Part shown: positions 10,727 through 22,268 of the stretch, piece by piece
Position numbering within the stretch: position 1 is the first letter of the stretch
How the letters are laid out: the number at the start of each line of letters is the position of its first letter
From: Paramacrobiotus richtersi
Lineage: Eukaryota > Tardigrada > Eutardigrada > Parachela > Macrobiotidae
NCBI GenBank assembly: GCA_034698045.1
Contig: JAQGAU010000458.1
Coordinates: 1 to 27,851, forward strand
Direction of reading: 5' to 3'
DNA length: 27,851 nucleotides
Made by a program: the position numbers and the translations under genes
The notes under the pieces: model-generated
Database searches by the model: none
What the model saw: the letters and a program-made list of their open reading frames with translations, nothing else
Told to the model about the DNA's origin: nothing

Positions 10727-11789
10727 TCATTTCAAAAGTTCCTTGAACTGCTCTTGCAACGTGCGGTTTTTCTGCTGCTCAGGGGCCATTTCGGCAATGA
10801 CCTCCTCGCGAAGGCGCAATACTTGCAGAATGAAGTCGGCTTTTTCTTGTTGTACTTTGGTTTTCCCTGGCGATTGCTGGATGCGCGGCGGAGAATTCCG
10901 TGTTCGCGGCTAAAAAAATGGCCTGTTACATGACAATGTAGTAAAATGCTTGCGGTATGTACACAGCGGTTAAACCATGATACACATTAAACCATGCCAC
11001 AGATTAGACCTTTACGAAGACGTAAATCACACAAAGAGTCATCCAATACAGCACACGGCGTTCGAACGCAGCAAGATGTACACAAGACGTACACTGAAAC
11101 ACTAGTACTTCGTATACGTAGAGGCTAGCAAACAGCCATCTTAAACTGGTTGAAATACTCATCACGGAAGCAAGGTTTCACTTTTTACGAGAAAGTTTTA
11201 CTTCAGGACGATTAGATCCAGTATGGCTTCCATTGCGATACGGGAATACTACTTAACATACCGACTGCTTTGCACTGTCATTGTCGACGGTTGGGTGGAG
11301 ACCTTGTCGATCCCAAATAGCCGGATAGGGCACTGTACCGGACCCTTTTCTCGCACCTTCCGAACCTCCCGATTGACTCTGGCCTTCGTTGCGGCCGTCC
11401 CGGTATGAAGTGGCGCCGTCTCTATTAAACTGGTTTCCCTGGTTATTCCGATTACGCCCCGATCGATCCCGCTCGTATCCTCCTTGATCCCAATGTTTTT
11501 TAAGGCGATCCGGATGCACATGCACAGAAGTCCGATAGAGGTTCGTTGGTGGAGAGACATGCGCCGGCGGGGACGGAATAGCAGATGTACGTTGGAATGG
11601 ATCAAGACGCAATCCCATAAGTGAGACACGGACGGGTGGAGTGATGGGCCGCGAGAGCAGTGGTGTGCGAATAGGATCTTCCAGGTGTCGAACAACACCT
11701 GTTGGTATGGCTTCAAGGAATACAGGTGAGAGAACCCCTTGATTAACCGGTGCTTCCTGGAAAAGACACAAAAACTGATCTGTTAACAT
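10727..11789 (-). CDS. unrecognised gene, last two exons (Gly/Arg/Asn-rich protein with helical tail)
   Basis: Two exons on the minus strand fit together in phase 0. The first runs from 11756 (after TTTTCCAG) or from an in-frame ATG at 11789 down to 11262, before the donor GTATGT. The second runs from 10909 (after TTTTTTTAG) to the stop TGA at 10727. The first exon reads proline-rich (PSPPAHVSPPTNLYRT), then an R/G/N/Q-rich low-complexity stretch (RDRSGRNRNNQGNQFNRDG) of the kind found in RNA-binding proteins. The second is a charged helix (QEKADFILQVLRLREEVIAE, later LQEQFKELLK). About 225-236 residues are covered. I cannot name the family. The true start is uncertain, and it may be the 3' half of the gene at 13095-11832. 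Confidence 0.5.
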
Positions 11790-11831
11790 CTGCAAGCACA
11801 GGCTATGCACAGCGAGCTCCCATTTTTGTTT

Positions 11832-13095
11832 CTAGATTTTCATTCCGGCCTTGTGCAGCAGCGTATGAACTGCCGTGACAAATATATTCGAAACGAACTG
11901 CAGAGGTATTTCAACCGTACCGCTCTGTATTCTGTAGTGGTGCACTGTCTTCGAAAGAAGGTCAACTGCGGGGTGTTCCCCACACTACCAACAATTCTCG
12001 TAGTCGCTTGCATGGGATGACGCGCCTTTCTGCACTGACTCTAAATACACCAAAGAATCACGCTTATCACAAAGCTCCGCGAACCGAAAGGCAAACAAAA
12101 AAGGAATACCGATGTCGCTGATGAAGAAGGTATCTGAAGCGACCGCGGGATCGTTACCCTAGCTTCACGTTCTAAAAGAATTGAAACTTTCATTGATGCA
12201 CATTCACTTGATCTGAGCAGCTATTTATACGTACCGGCGCGCTTCAGCTTCCTCTTCTCTTCCTTGCGCCGTAGATGCTTCTTCTTTCTGTTCTGCAGGT
12301 ATTCTGGATTAGCTTTTTTCGCTGCCTTTCTTGCCATCTTCTTCTCAATTTCGGTCTGTAGCATTTCATCGTCGACCTCCGCTGAATTAACGCAATTAAT
12401 TATTAGCTGAACGACCTTTAACAGATTACGATTACCTCTAACATCATTTCCTCCGATCTCTTCAGTTAACTCCACTTTGATGTACTGCTCCCCGTGGATG
12501 TCATAGTGTACCAAATCGTGCACTGAAATATGGAAACACATGCAAAATTCTGACATATGTAGAGCGAGAAATCCCAAGGAAGGGTGCATTTTCGCAAATC
12601 CTTAATCTTACTGTCATTCATCCTGAAAGAGGTGCATGAGGGGCGCATTTCGTCCTCGGCTGGCCATGGGCTCGTGCGCATACTAAAGTTGCAAGTCAAA
12701 TACAGATTTCAGTAAGTGGTAAGTACCGTGTTGTACTTAAGTAACGCTCGCAATCCAGCCATAGCGCTGCGTGTGCAGTACATGAGGTTTATCAATTTAC
12801 TGAAACGGTACGCGCGACACTCAAAACAATCCTGCCACGGTGAAATGGTGCAATGAAAAATTCTCGTTAACAAATTATCTTGACGATGAAGGTTCTCGTT
12901 AACAAATTATCGGACGCACCTGTTGGCAGTGTCTCGGCTGGTCGTGTGAAATGGCTCCGACGGCTCCGTTTTGACGAACATATACAGCATTTCATCCTTT
13001 ACTTCCTCCTTCATTTCCTCTTCGGTGATGTTGGCCTGGATAACGGCGTCTAGGAGATCCTCGGAAGACTCGGCCAGACTGTCCTTGTTGGCCAT
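11832..13095 (-). CDS. unrecognised five-exon gene, acidic N-terminus and basic nuclear-type segment
   Basis: Exons on the minus strand are 13095-12920, 12682-12612, 12522-12436, 12381-12235 and 11965-11832, with GT–AG borders and compatible phases 2, 1, 1, 1, giving 204 residues. The ATG at 13095 sits in a good context (AACATGG). The N-terminus is acidic (ITEEEMKEEVKDEMLYMF). Exon 4 is strongly basic and helical (EKKMARKAAKKANPEYLQNR, then KKKHLRRKEEKRKLKRA), a likely nuclear or nucleolar targeting region. Exon 5 reads VDLLSKTVHHYRIQ and IPLQFVSNIFVTAVHTLLHK. Two psi-K-x-E matches (VKTE, IKVE) could be SUMO sites. No family is recognised. The final exon might instead splice onward into the 11756-10727 exons, but I found no in-phase strong donor. 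Confidence 0.5.
12861..12911. repeat. 19-bp direct repeat, 32 bp apart
   Basis: TTCTCGTTAACAAATTATC occurs exactly at 12861-12879 and 12893-12911, in the first intron of the unnamed minus-strand gene (the first two bases past the donor side overlap the repeat neighbourhood). It is probably a recent slippage duplication. Confidence 0.7.
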
Positions 13096-14047
13096 GTTCG
13101 AAATGGTGACCGCCGAGGCTGATAAGGTTACAATAGGCGTCAGCTCAAACGCTTGTATCAATCTTTGCAATATTTTTGTCAAGTTGTAAAGGAAGAAGAT
13201 GTTATCTTTTAAAAGTCAAAAATACAGCAGCAGTTTTGTGGGGTCTGTGAGGTTAGGAAATTGCTGTACTGATAGACTGCACATTGACTACCACAGATAA
13301 TTCTTTTGAATAAAGGTAAGAATAGACGCGACAGCAAACTGCAGTTGACTTCACTCAGCGTTTACGGTAGTTTTAAATTGTTGCCCATGAAACATGAGAT
13401 CCGGTTGTTTTGCGTATATACAGCACAGCGCAATTTGCACTTTCTGAACATCCGGATTAAGGATTTCCCTCTGTTAGAGACAGTAACAGACTGATTCGTA
13501 TGGTTGGAATTACGAAATTTCGTACTCTGTAAATACACTACCATTTTGTTGGCTTTCAGTCTGCGCTGTTCCCTGCTTCTCAAAACTAAAGCTCAAACTA
13601 AGAAAGGCCGAAAGTAGATTTGCATGAGTACGAGGATTTTGGATCGGCGGTAAACTGAACGAGTTGCCGGGCAACTCGCATCGACAAACTCGCTGCCGGT
13701 AGATTCAGGAGATTGTTAATTGCACCAAGCAGACGAAAAAGTGACCCTCCGTTCATATTAATTGTAACTTTATTCATGTTTGTTTGTTTAACTAATAGTC
13801 TTGTTATTAGTCTACAAACATTGGAAACATCTCTCTAATTGGTCCACTTTGGAAAAATAATACTTACAGTCATAATTCATAAAAGTCGTCCGCAATAGAA
13901 TTCACTCATTGACCAGTATAGATTATGAAGTATGCTGATATCCGTAGTTCCAATGCGAGCGTATTCGAAGTGAGCGAAATAAAAACACGGTAAAGAGTGG
14001 TAGCATAACGACGTTCGAAAAGAAAAGCTTAAAGTCAACGTTCAACC
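13096..14047. other. intergenic region, no gene recognised
   Basis: This lies between the start of the unnamed minus-strand gene and the 3' end of copy B, also minus-strand. Open frames are short and lack motifs. The promoter of the unnamed gene should be near 13100-13300, but no element stands out. Confidence 0.4.
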
Positions 14048-16284
14048 CTATTCAAAGATAGTCCAGGAATTCAGCGTCGTGTCGTACGCCCCAGACCCGC
14101 TTGCCGTGTCTCCTTTCCCATCATGTCTTCCCGCATCCACTTGCCCGCCGTGCACGATGATACGGCCATGCTGAACTCTGGCTTTATGTTTGTATCGCGG
14201 AACATTAAGATCGGCGATCCGCTCCCACTGGCATCCCTCCTCTTCCCGATCAGCCGTGAACACTGCCAAGTCCAAACGGTAGCAATGATGAGCATTTCCA
14301 CTACCACGGTACTCATAATCCAGCGGCTGGTACTCGTTTCCTCCAATGATATACAAGAAGGAGCCATTCTAAATGATTGCACTGCCGGTGCGAGACAATG
14401 GTAAACAGGGGAGATCCTTCCATTCATTAGTCGCAATGTCATACAGTGCAATTGTGTTGGCCAAGTTTGCCGTATTTCCCTGATCGTACATGTACACAAG
14501 GGACTGCCAGTACGAAACAAAGCAACCGATTTTGGCACCGCCTTCCAGTTTTACGAGGCACAGTCTGTATCTGTAAAGCACAGAAACGTCCTAGGAAAAG
14601 CCGCATTAGGAAAACGTTTAGTTATATCACATAAACTCTTCTTTGGTATCACTCGCTGGCATCGTACTAGATTACACGTAATGTAAGGGCCAGTGACGTA
14701 AACCACAACCAGCCGACTCCAGACTAATGTACCGATACGCAGTCTGTATATGCTTCCACTCTTATCTTTCTCATGAATCTCTTCTAAACATGCGGTTAAG
14801 GTGACAAATACTATAAGCTGAAAGTGGAATCTAGCTTACTCGGCTTGGGGGTCATCTTCATCCGCGCATTCTGTGTAGATCTCGCACAAGTCCTTGCACT
14901 CTTTGTTCTTCATATCAATCCGAAAGAAGGAAGGATTCTTCTCTGCCTTCTCAACACAGTAAAGCAAATTTCCGATGATAATGCCGGCGCAGGCACCCAC
15001 TTCTTCCAGCACTCCACCATCTGTCGACAATGCAAAAAGTGCTGTCCTAACCCAGATTAAAAAGAGTACCTTCTACAGTGTCGGAATACGTTTCTGTAGA
15101 TCGACAATGTTGCTTCCATTCTTACCGGGGATTTCATCACCATCGGCGTTGACAGTTCTCTTCGGCATTTCAGTGGGCTTTTGAGACTGGCTAGATATGG
15201 ACTGGATCAAATGTTCGGTAGAATCGTCCCATACTACTTCAGCTAAAACTCGCTGTAATGCTTGCTCTTCCTTCCGGGTTTTGGGATCGTGCTCGCACCA
15301 TATTTTGACAGCCTACAAAATGCATTTTTAACTGATGCGTTATTACATGGCAGACTGATTTCCCGTATCGTTACTTTTCCAAGTACTGTACTTCACGATA
15401 AGTTTCGTGAAAACTGTTTATCCAAGAAACTGATACATCAGCAGCACAAAGTGAATTGAAACAGCGGACACTCAGGACAGACTGTGGCTTCTGAACGCAG
15501 TTAACCACCCAATTAGCAAAGCTTAAGCCATCGGTTAAGGAAAACTATACTCGAACTTCCGATAAAAAAGTACACAGGAGTCGTGGCTGAGAAAACATTC
15601 TTTCGTACCTTACAAACGTCCACTTCATTTAACGCGTCGTCGGAGATCAATGTGACCAGTTCGTCGACAGCAAGATCCAGAAACTCGCTGGACTGGCTGG
15701 CACTTTGCATCTTCACTGAAATCCTTACCACAGCCAGTGCCGTGACCTTGTCGATGGCATACGCACGTCCATTACGCCAAAAGCGAAACAGTTCATCTAT
15801 CGCCAATGTCGGCAGCATTTCCCGGAAGGCTTTGAAGCACTTTTCCTCGATCTGCTCCACTTGGAAGTGTCTGGAGAGGACAGAACAATCCCACAAATTT
15901 GCAGCAGTGATAACCAGCTTCACAGTACTGCTGGCGAAGGTGTTCAGCATCCCCAAAAAACAATCCACCTTCTGACGGGGAATCAAAGACACGGCTTCCA
16001 AGTCGTTATCGGCATGGAGCCTGAGGAGGGATGCAAAGTATGGCGAGGTTTCAGTGAGCCTTTGCTTGTCCGCCACGATTACCGTCTCGCCGACGGATAT
16101 TTTAATTTTGCCGGAAGTGAGCTTGGGTCTTTTTGCCACAGACTCCATCGTCGCAGATTTACGTTTGGATTCCTGAAAGATTGAAAGAAAGCGTAAAAAG
16201 AGAGTACTAAAGGGTCGAGAAGTCACGAAAACTGATCTCCGTGCTGACACTGCCAATTTCAACATTTACCTTTGTTTCCTCCAT
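14048..16284 (-). CDS. copy B: inverted BTB-BACK-kelch gene with one in-frame stop in the kelch exon
   Basis: Exons on the minus strand are 16284-16270 (MEETK), 16172-15609, 15312-15126, 15020-14840 and 14570-14048. Borders are GT–AG and phases 0, 0, 1, 2 match the other copies. Exon 2 is BTB plus BACK (ETSPYFASLLRLHADND, NLWDCSVLSRHFQVEQIEEK, FLDLAVDELVTLISDD). Exon 3 continues BACK (AVKIWCEHDPKTRKEEQAL). Exons 4 and 5 are kelch. At 14371-14369 the codon aligned with the conserved CAG of IIQ(C/Y)G is TAG, a single C-to-T change. Translation would end at 382 residues, after the first kelch motifs. Downstream of it the frame is open and well conserved to the normal end (TIFE). It may be a truncated but expressed protein, a recent pseudogene, a polymorphism or a base error. 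It is the most diverged full copy, with an NLS-like KRPKL near its N-terminus. Confidence 0.75.
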
Positions 16285-16946
16285 ATCGGATTCTCTTCCA
16301 ACTCCTGGATTATTGCAAATCTGTCATCCGCGAAGAACTTTCTATCACTTAGAAAACTATGCAATTGCAGGCGAAAGAAACTGGCGGTTTGCACACGATA
16401 TACAACTGAAACACGTTTTGCCAAGCTTGCTTTTGTATCAGACCTGCTAAACCTGCTTTGTCCTGAACTGGCTGATAAATAAAGAGATGCCAAAGGGTCA
16501 GCTACAAGTACTGGATCAATAATAGTGTAATGTGAGTTCCAGCACAAGCCGTTTGCCACCAGTACCATTGACCTCAATCAGTCAGGCAGTCAGCCACGCC
16601 CCTTTTCTTGCGCAAAAATGGCTGTGCGTATCCTCGGCGTAAAACTGCCGTCTACCATGTAAATATCATGTTCCAACAAGACGGCTGCATTTAGGACTAC
16701 ACCACAGACTGAACTACATTTTCTGACTGATTGGAAAATTGATATTTTCCACTGTTCCCGCGAAGTTTTTCGGTTTCAGTTTTAAGTTTTGAACTTGATC
16801 ATTATCACTGGAACCACTTGGCGAAGCAGGTTCTGATATCGAAGCAGCGAAGGAACCAAGCGAAAGCATCGCCATGGTACGCAAATTTCCCTGCACTGAT
16901 GTGATATGATTTGTTGTCTAACATTAACTTTTCTGAACTACTGCAG
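16285..16946. promoter_or_regulatory. divergent intergenic region between copies B and C
   Basis: Copies B (leftward) and C (rightward) face away from each other, so roughly 590-660 bp here must hold both starts. The CCAAT plus ACGTGTGCA block seen before copies A, D and E is not present. Copy C has no recognisable MEEKK-type first exon. The only in-frame-compatible candidate I found is an ATG at 16874 followed at once by a GTACGC donor, which would contribute a single methionine. Confidence 0.35.
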
Positions 16947-19078
16947 GAACAAAAGTACGAGTTATCGGCAAAGGAGACTACGTTTGGCGTTGAAATACCA
17001 AATATCGGTCCTCCCAAAATCAGATTATCCATTGAGGACACAGTATTCGTCGCCGACAAACACGGACTTATCGAGAAGTCACCGTTTTTCGCCTCCCTTC
17101 TGAAATTCCACACCGATGATAATCTAGATGTCGTCTCCTTGGTACCTCCCAAAAACGTAGATTTTGACAGTTTTCTGGCCGTGCTGTACAGTCTGTCTAA
17201 TCCGAAGGTCAAACTCGATATCTGCGAGGCAAACTTATGGGACTTTTTCGTTGTCGCTAAGCATTTCCAGCTGGACCAGCTTGAAGAAGAATGTTATACT
17301 GCGCTACGGAAAGTCTTGTTGAAGTCAGAAATGGACGAACTCTGTCAAATGTGGCAAAAGGCGAATGCGTGTGCCTTTGGGGAAATTACAGCTTTTGCTG
17401 TATCAGGCATCTCTCTCCAAATGGGAAGTGCCAGCCAGTCTACTGAGTTTTTAGATTTATCTGCCGACGAACTGGTCGCACTGGTGTCCGATGATGGGTT
17501 CTGGCCGTTAACGAAGGAACATATTTTCAAGGTGAGCTAACGGGTAACCGCTACGCGCCGATTTTCATCAGTTATTTTTGCGTATCGTCCTTACATTGCT
17601 AGTATCAAGGGCGACAAGAAAGCGACGACGCTAAGTGTCGACACGTAAGCGGATATTGCCGTATCTGTGGATCGTAGTGTTTAAACCTGCGCAATCTTTT
17701 TTTAAAATCTCGTACTGAAACTAAATGATTGTGTATTTAAGTCTTAATTTTCTGCACCGAAGAAAGATAAAGCACTTCGACAATTGTTATTTCGTTTTAT
17801 TATTTACTTCAACAATAAAATATTTCGACAATAAGAGCCATATGATTGAAAGAACTCGGCATTTGTGATTGTGGCGAGCTTTACTGTATATGCTTTACAT
17901 CCGCTTTACTGTAGGCTGTCGATGCTTGGTACGAACACGATCCGCAGAACCGGAAAAATCCTGATGTGTTAAAGCCAAAGTTGACTGAATTTCTACGCGA
18001 TGGCTCGCCGAACGATATCCTCGAGTCCTTGGTCAACCAGTCAGCAGAGTCGGAAATGGCGGCGACCAGTGATTCAGGTGAGAACAGAGCGAACATAAGC
18101 AATGCGATAGCTTTCTGGAAAGGTTCAGGAGCTGGTTTCTGTTTGATGTATTAGACTGGATTGATGAAGCTGGCGAAGGTGGTTCGGGTGATGCCGTCAT
18201 TGTCGGAAATTATCTGTACTGTACTGAGGTGGAAGAATTAGGTGATCGTTACTGCATAGACACATCCGGGCTGCATTTCTGTCGGATTGATCAGCGAACG
18301 CAAAAGCGCACGAGGCTAGATTGGAGAGACGACTCCGATCCATTCGACTCAGACTGTGATGAGTGATCCCCCCAAGTGAGTAGAGTTTGCTTGTTGAGCA
18401 GTCGATAATGCTTGTGCGCCACTAATACACAGGTTGATAGTTTATCAACAAAACTGGGAGAAAAACAAAACACTAAGGAGCATAATGACCAGTACGGCTT
18501 TCCATCATACAAAAACTGTTTCACTCGGTTCTGTGATGTTTTCTTGCAGATGCCGGTTGTTCAACGTGCAACTATCGGGCAATGACAAAGTCGGATGCTT
18601 TATTTCGTGCTGGAGCTGCACAGAAGGAAGTGGCGGCCACGGGAGAAATTTGGGTAAAGCCATGTTCCTTGAACTGCGTCACGCCATTGAGTTATACGAC
18701 ATTGACACTGGCACATGGAATTTTCTTCCGGGCTTGCGGTTTCCCCGGATCGACACAGCGGTGATCCAGTGTGGTTCCTTTTTGTATGTAATCGGCGGCC
18801 TTGAGGTGAAGGAGGATATGGGTGGAGAGGGTAATGAAGACCGCTGCTACCGATTGGATCTTACAAAGTTGACGACTGGTCGCCGGGAGGGTGAATTGGC
18901 TGGTAAATGGGAGAGAATCGCCGATCTGAATATGTCGCGAACTGGCCACTCTGCCAGCATTCTGAATGGTCGCGTTATCGTCTATGGAGGTGAAACCGAC
19001 GCGAGCGGCGATGATTCATGGATTAGCTGCAAAGAAGCGTACGACACGACACTGAATATCTGGACTATCTTTGAATGA
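16947..19078 (+). CDS. copy C: BTB-BACK-kelch gene, first exon not identified, shifted exon-4 donor
   Basis: Exons are 16947-17531, 17915-18077, 18155-18362 and 18550-19078. Exon 2 opens EQKYELSAKETTF and carries BTB (EKSPFFASLLKFHTDDN) and BACK (FLDLSADELVALVSDDGF). Exon 3 reads AVDAWYEHDPQNRKNPDV. Exon 4 reads VIVGNYLYCTEVEE. The usual exon-4 donor (CCCCCCAA then GTGAGT, GT at 18376) is preceded here by a 7-bp insertion that puts TGA in frame at 18364. A GT at 18363, created by the insertion, restores phase 2 and splices GA to A of the next exon. The last exon is intact (YDIDTGTWNFLPGLRFPR, LYVIGG, VYGG, stop at 19076). Coding potential is high, but the 5' end is unresolved and correct splicing depends on the weak GTGATC donor. 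Confidence 0.75.
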
Positions 19079-19510
19079 TGTACGGTAGCGAAAAAAGGCT
19101 CTGTTTCTTTCACTCTTCGGTTAAAAAGCGTCCGAAAGGAAATTTGTCATGGCATACATATTTCCGCATAATACGTACATATGTCTGCGCTATAATTTCC
19201 TCTCTAATGTGTTGCTGTTGCTTTTTGTGCGTGTTATACAGTGTGCCATCATGTTTGTAATTTTCCCGTTTTCTGGTACTGAAATATTGTTTATTGGAAA
19301 GCTTTTACTTTCGGTACTTCTACCGTTTTTTAGCACTGTCTACAATCCAATTAAACCAGATAGCAAGTTTGCAGCAAATCTGTAAGGCAGGGACGAAATC
19401 CGATAGCTCATACGTACTGTGCATTCTTTGCACCATATGTGCGAAACAAACAACGATGTTCTGGACGTATGTCAACAAAAGGCGCACAATACTTCGAGCA
19501 GTATAGTTTC
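19079..19510 (+). repeat. duplicated 3' flank of copy C
   Basis: It shares GTACGGTAGCGAA after the stop, the GTGTTATACAGTGTGCCATC region, and the AGCAAGTTTGCAGCA and ACGTACTGTGCATTCTTTGC segments with the flanks of copies D and E and with the orphan flank near 22900-23260. The upstream block of copy D follows directly at about 19550. Confidence 0.55.
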
Positions 19511-19829
19511 AGTATATTACTTCAATATAGTAATAATAATTCAAAATAGTTTCAGAAATATGTATATACATGCAAGTATGGAAGTACTGTATATATGTTT
19601 ATACGTACGAAACTAACCACGAATGGCGAGTTGACGTCAGACAACCGGAAAAACCCGGCTCGCGAATGCTTGGCTTTTCCGTTTCAGAATTCAGGAGTCC
19701 GTCAAACAGCTGATAAACACGCAGTATTTCCGGTCAAACAGATTATCCATGCTGACAATGAGAAACATCATCAAAAGCGAAGTGAACCGGCACGTTTTAT
19801 AAGATTCCGCGGAAGCATTTAGCACTATC

Positions 19830-19930
19830 CCACCAGCCAATGACGTACAAGCGTGCTTCTGCAGGACAGGTGAAACGTGTTTCAACTGGTTCATTATGGA
19901 TGCCATATGATGGGGGCACGTGTGCAAACC
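19830..19930 (+). promoter_or_regulatory. conserved upstream element block of copy D
   Basis: ACCAGCCAATGACGT has CCAAT at 19837-19841. CACGTGTGCA follows at 19917-19926, here a full E-box palindrome CACGTG. The spacing of 80 bp is like copies A (76) and E (87). The start codon is 248 bp after the CCAAT box. Confidence 0.45.
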
Positions 19931-20084
19931 TGCCTTTCTTTTTCTTCGCGCCTTCATTTCGTTCTAAGTTCTTCGATTAATTTGCACCGAACGGCAGAAT
20001 TTTAGCACTAACTTTACTGTCATCTCAGATACTGAAGTACTGGTAGTAGAAGGAAGAAAACTGACGAGTCCCAGGGAATCCAAG

Positions 20085-22268
20085 ATGGAGGAAAAGAAGG
20101 CAAATCCTGGCGAAGCCATCCACGTAAGTAGGCAGAAACGTTTTTATTTCTGGGTTATTCTAGTCCCAAGCTAATAAACTTGAACGTTTACAGACACCAG
20201 AACACGAATCTGCGTTGGAGGGATCTATGAGCACCAAGCCAAACTTCTCTCACAGCAAAGTTAAGCTATCCATCGGTGACAATCTGATCGCGGCCGACAA
20301 GCAAGGACTCATCGAAACGTCGCCGTATTTCGCAACGCTCCTCGGATTCCACGCTGATGATACTATTGTCTCCTTGGTCCCTCCCGAGAACGTAAATATG
20401 GACAGTTTTCTTGCCGTGCTGTACAGCCTGGCTAATGCGAAGGTCAAGCTTGATATCTCCGCAACAAACTTGTGGGACTTTATCGTTATCGCAAAGTACC
20501 TCCAGCTGGACCAGCTTGTAGAAGAATGCTGTGCGGCGCTGCAGAAACTTCTGCTAAAGCTGGGAATGGACGAACTCCTTCAAATGTGGCGAAAGGCGCA
20601 TGCGTGTGCCTTTAGGAAGGTTGCGGCTGTAGTGTTAGCAGGCATCTCGCTTAGACTGGGAGGTGTCAGCCAGTCCAATGTGTTTCTGGATTTCGCTGCC
20701 GAAGAATTGGTCGCACTGATATCGGATGATGGGTTCTTGCCGTTAACCAAGAAACATGTTATCAAGGTGAATACGTACGCTAATGGGTCACTGCTCCGTT
20801 TCGATTTTATTCAGTAATCTTTGCTTGTGCATCAGTTCACTGCTATGGAGTAGCAAATTAGCAACGTCGAGTCCCGTCGGCGACAGAAAACGCAATATAA
20901 GCGGATATTGCCGTAGATCTAATCTTAAATCCGCACAGTCTTTGTCACAATTTCGTAATTACTGAAATGCTTCTGTGCTGTAAGTCGTTACTTTCTGCAC
21001 TTCGACAAAAAGATGTTTCACTACTTACTTCGGCAATAAGAGCTCTATGACCGTCAGAAAGCATCTGAAATTGCGCCGAGCATATATTTACATATCGTAG
21101 GCTGTCGATGCTTGGTACGACTACGAACACGATCCAAAGAGTCGGAAAGAGCCTGATGTCTTAAAGTCGATGATAGCTGAAATTCTGCGCAATGGCTCGC
21201 CTAACGATATCCTTGAGTCCTTGGTCAACCAGTCAGCCGAGGAAATCGCGCCAGCGAACAAGGATTTTGGTAAGAATAAAACGAAACATAATCTGGGGGA
21301 GGTTCCTCAGCTTCTTTGTGTTCAAAATAATAGATCGGAATTCCCGTGACGAAGATGATACCTCTGATGTCCTCATTGTCGGAAATTATCTTTACTGCAC
21401 TGAGACCACAGAATCATACGATCGTTACAAAATGCAAACGTCCAGACTGCATTTCTGCCGGATTAATCAGATGACACAAGAGAGGATGAGGCTGGATTGG
21501 ATGGGAGGAGACAAGTCAGAACCATTCGATTCAGACTGTAATCCCCCCAAGTGAGTCTTGTTCAGTATTCCATGATGTTTGTGCACTAGCAGCACTACTA
21601 CTCAATACACAGGTTGATAGTTTATCAAAAAACTTCACTGACTTCTACGACGCTTTCCTTGCAGATGCCGCTTGTTCAACGTGAAACTATCGGGTCATGA
21701 CAAGATCGGATGCTTTATTTCGTGCTGGAGTTGTACAGAAGAACGTGGCGGAAGAATTTTGTGGAAAACCAGTATCCTTGAACTCGCGAACACCATCGAG
21801 TTATACGACATTAACACTGGCACATGGAGCTATCTTCGAGGCTTGCCGATTCCCCGCATCGACACCGCGGTGATCCAGTGTGGTTCGTTTTTGTACGTAA
21901 TCGGCGGTACCGAGGTTAAGGAGTCTATGGGTGGAGAGGATAACGCCGATCACTGCTACCGTTTGGATCTGACCAAGTTGACGGCTAGACCACACTTTGA
22001 GGATGAATTGCAGGGGAAGCGGGAGCGCATCGCCGATCTGAATAGGCCGCGAACTGGTCACTCTGCCAGAATTCAATATGGTCGGGTCGTCGTATATGGA
22101 GGGCAGACGGAAGCGAAAGACGGTGATTCGGGCGATGATTCAGACGATGATTCAGACGATGATTCAAACGATGATTCAGGCGATGAGTCAAGCGATGATT
22201 CGGAACCGCGGAGTATCTGTTTAGAGGCGTACGACACGACACTCAATGTCTGGACGACCTTTGAATGA
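20085..22268 (+). CDS. copy D: intact BTB-BACK-kelch protein with acidic repeat loop, five exons
   Basis: Exons are 20085-20123 (MEEKKANPGEAIH), 20194-20766, 21101-21269, 21334-21550 and 21665-22268, in phases 0, 0, 1, 2, giving 533 residues with no lesion. BTB is recognisable from ETSPYFATLLGFHADD and NLWDFIVIAKYLQLDQLVEE, and BACK from FLDFAAEELVALISDDGF. Exon 3 reads AVDAWYDYEHDP. The extra DY comes from a 6-bp tandem duplication (GACTAC) and is absent from A, C and E. Kelch motifs follow in exons 4-5 (VGNYLYCTETT, YDINTGTWSYLRGLPIPR, LYVIGG, VYGG). After the last glycine pair an Asp/Ser repeat of about 27 residues is inserted before CLEAYDTTLNVWTTFE. It shares exon structure and promoter elements with copies A and E and is probably the best candidate, with A, for a functional family member. 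Confidence 0.87.
22125..22205 (+). repeat. in-frame 12-bp minisatellite in copy D
   Basis: Six units of GATTCNNNCGAT plus a partial one encode D-S-x-D repeats (DSGD, DSDD, DSDD, DSND, DSGD, ESSD). The unit length keeps the frame. Acidic S-D-D runs are typical casein kinase 2 substrates by motif. Whether they are modified is unknown. Confidence 0.9.

Noticed and set aside
22081-22242. Minus-strand frame of HRLN repeats opposite the copy D acidic repeat
   Set aside because: It is the shadow of the 12-bp minisatellite, which is in frame within the kelch exon on the plus strand.
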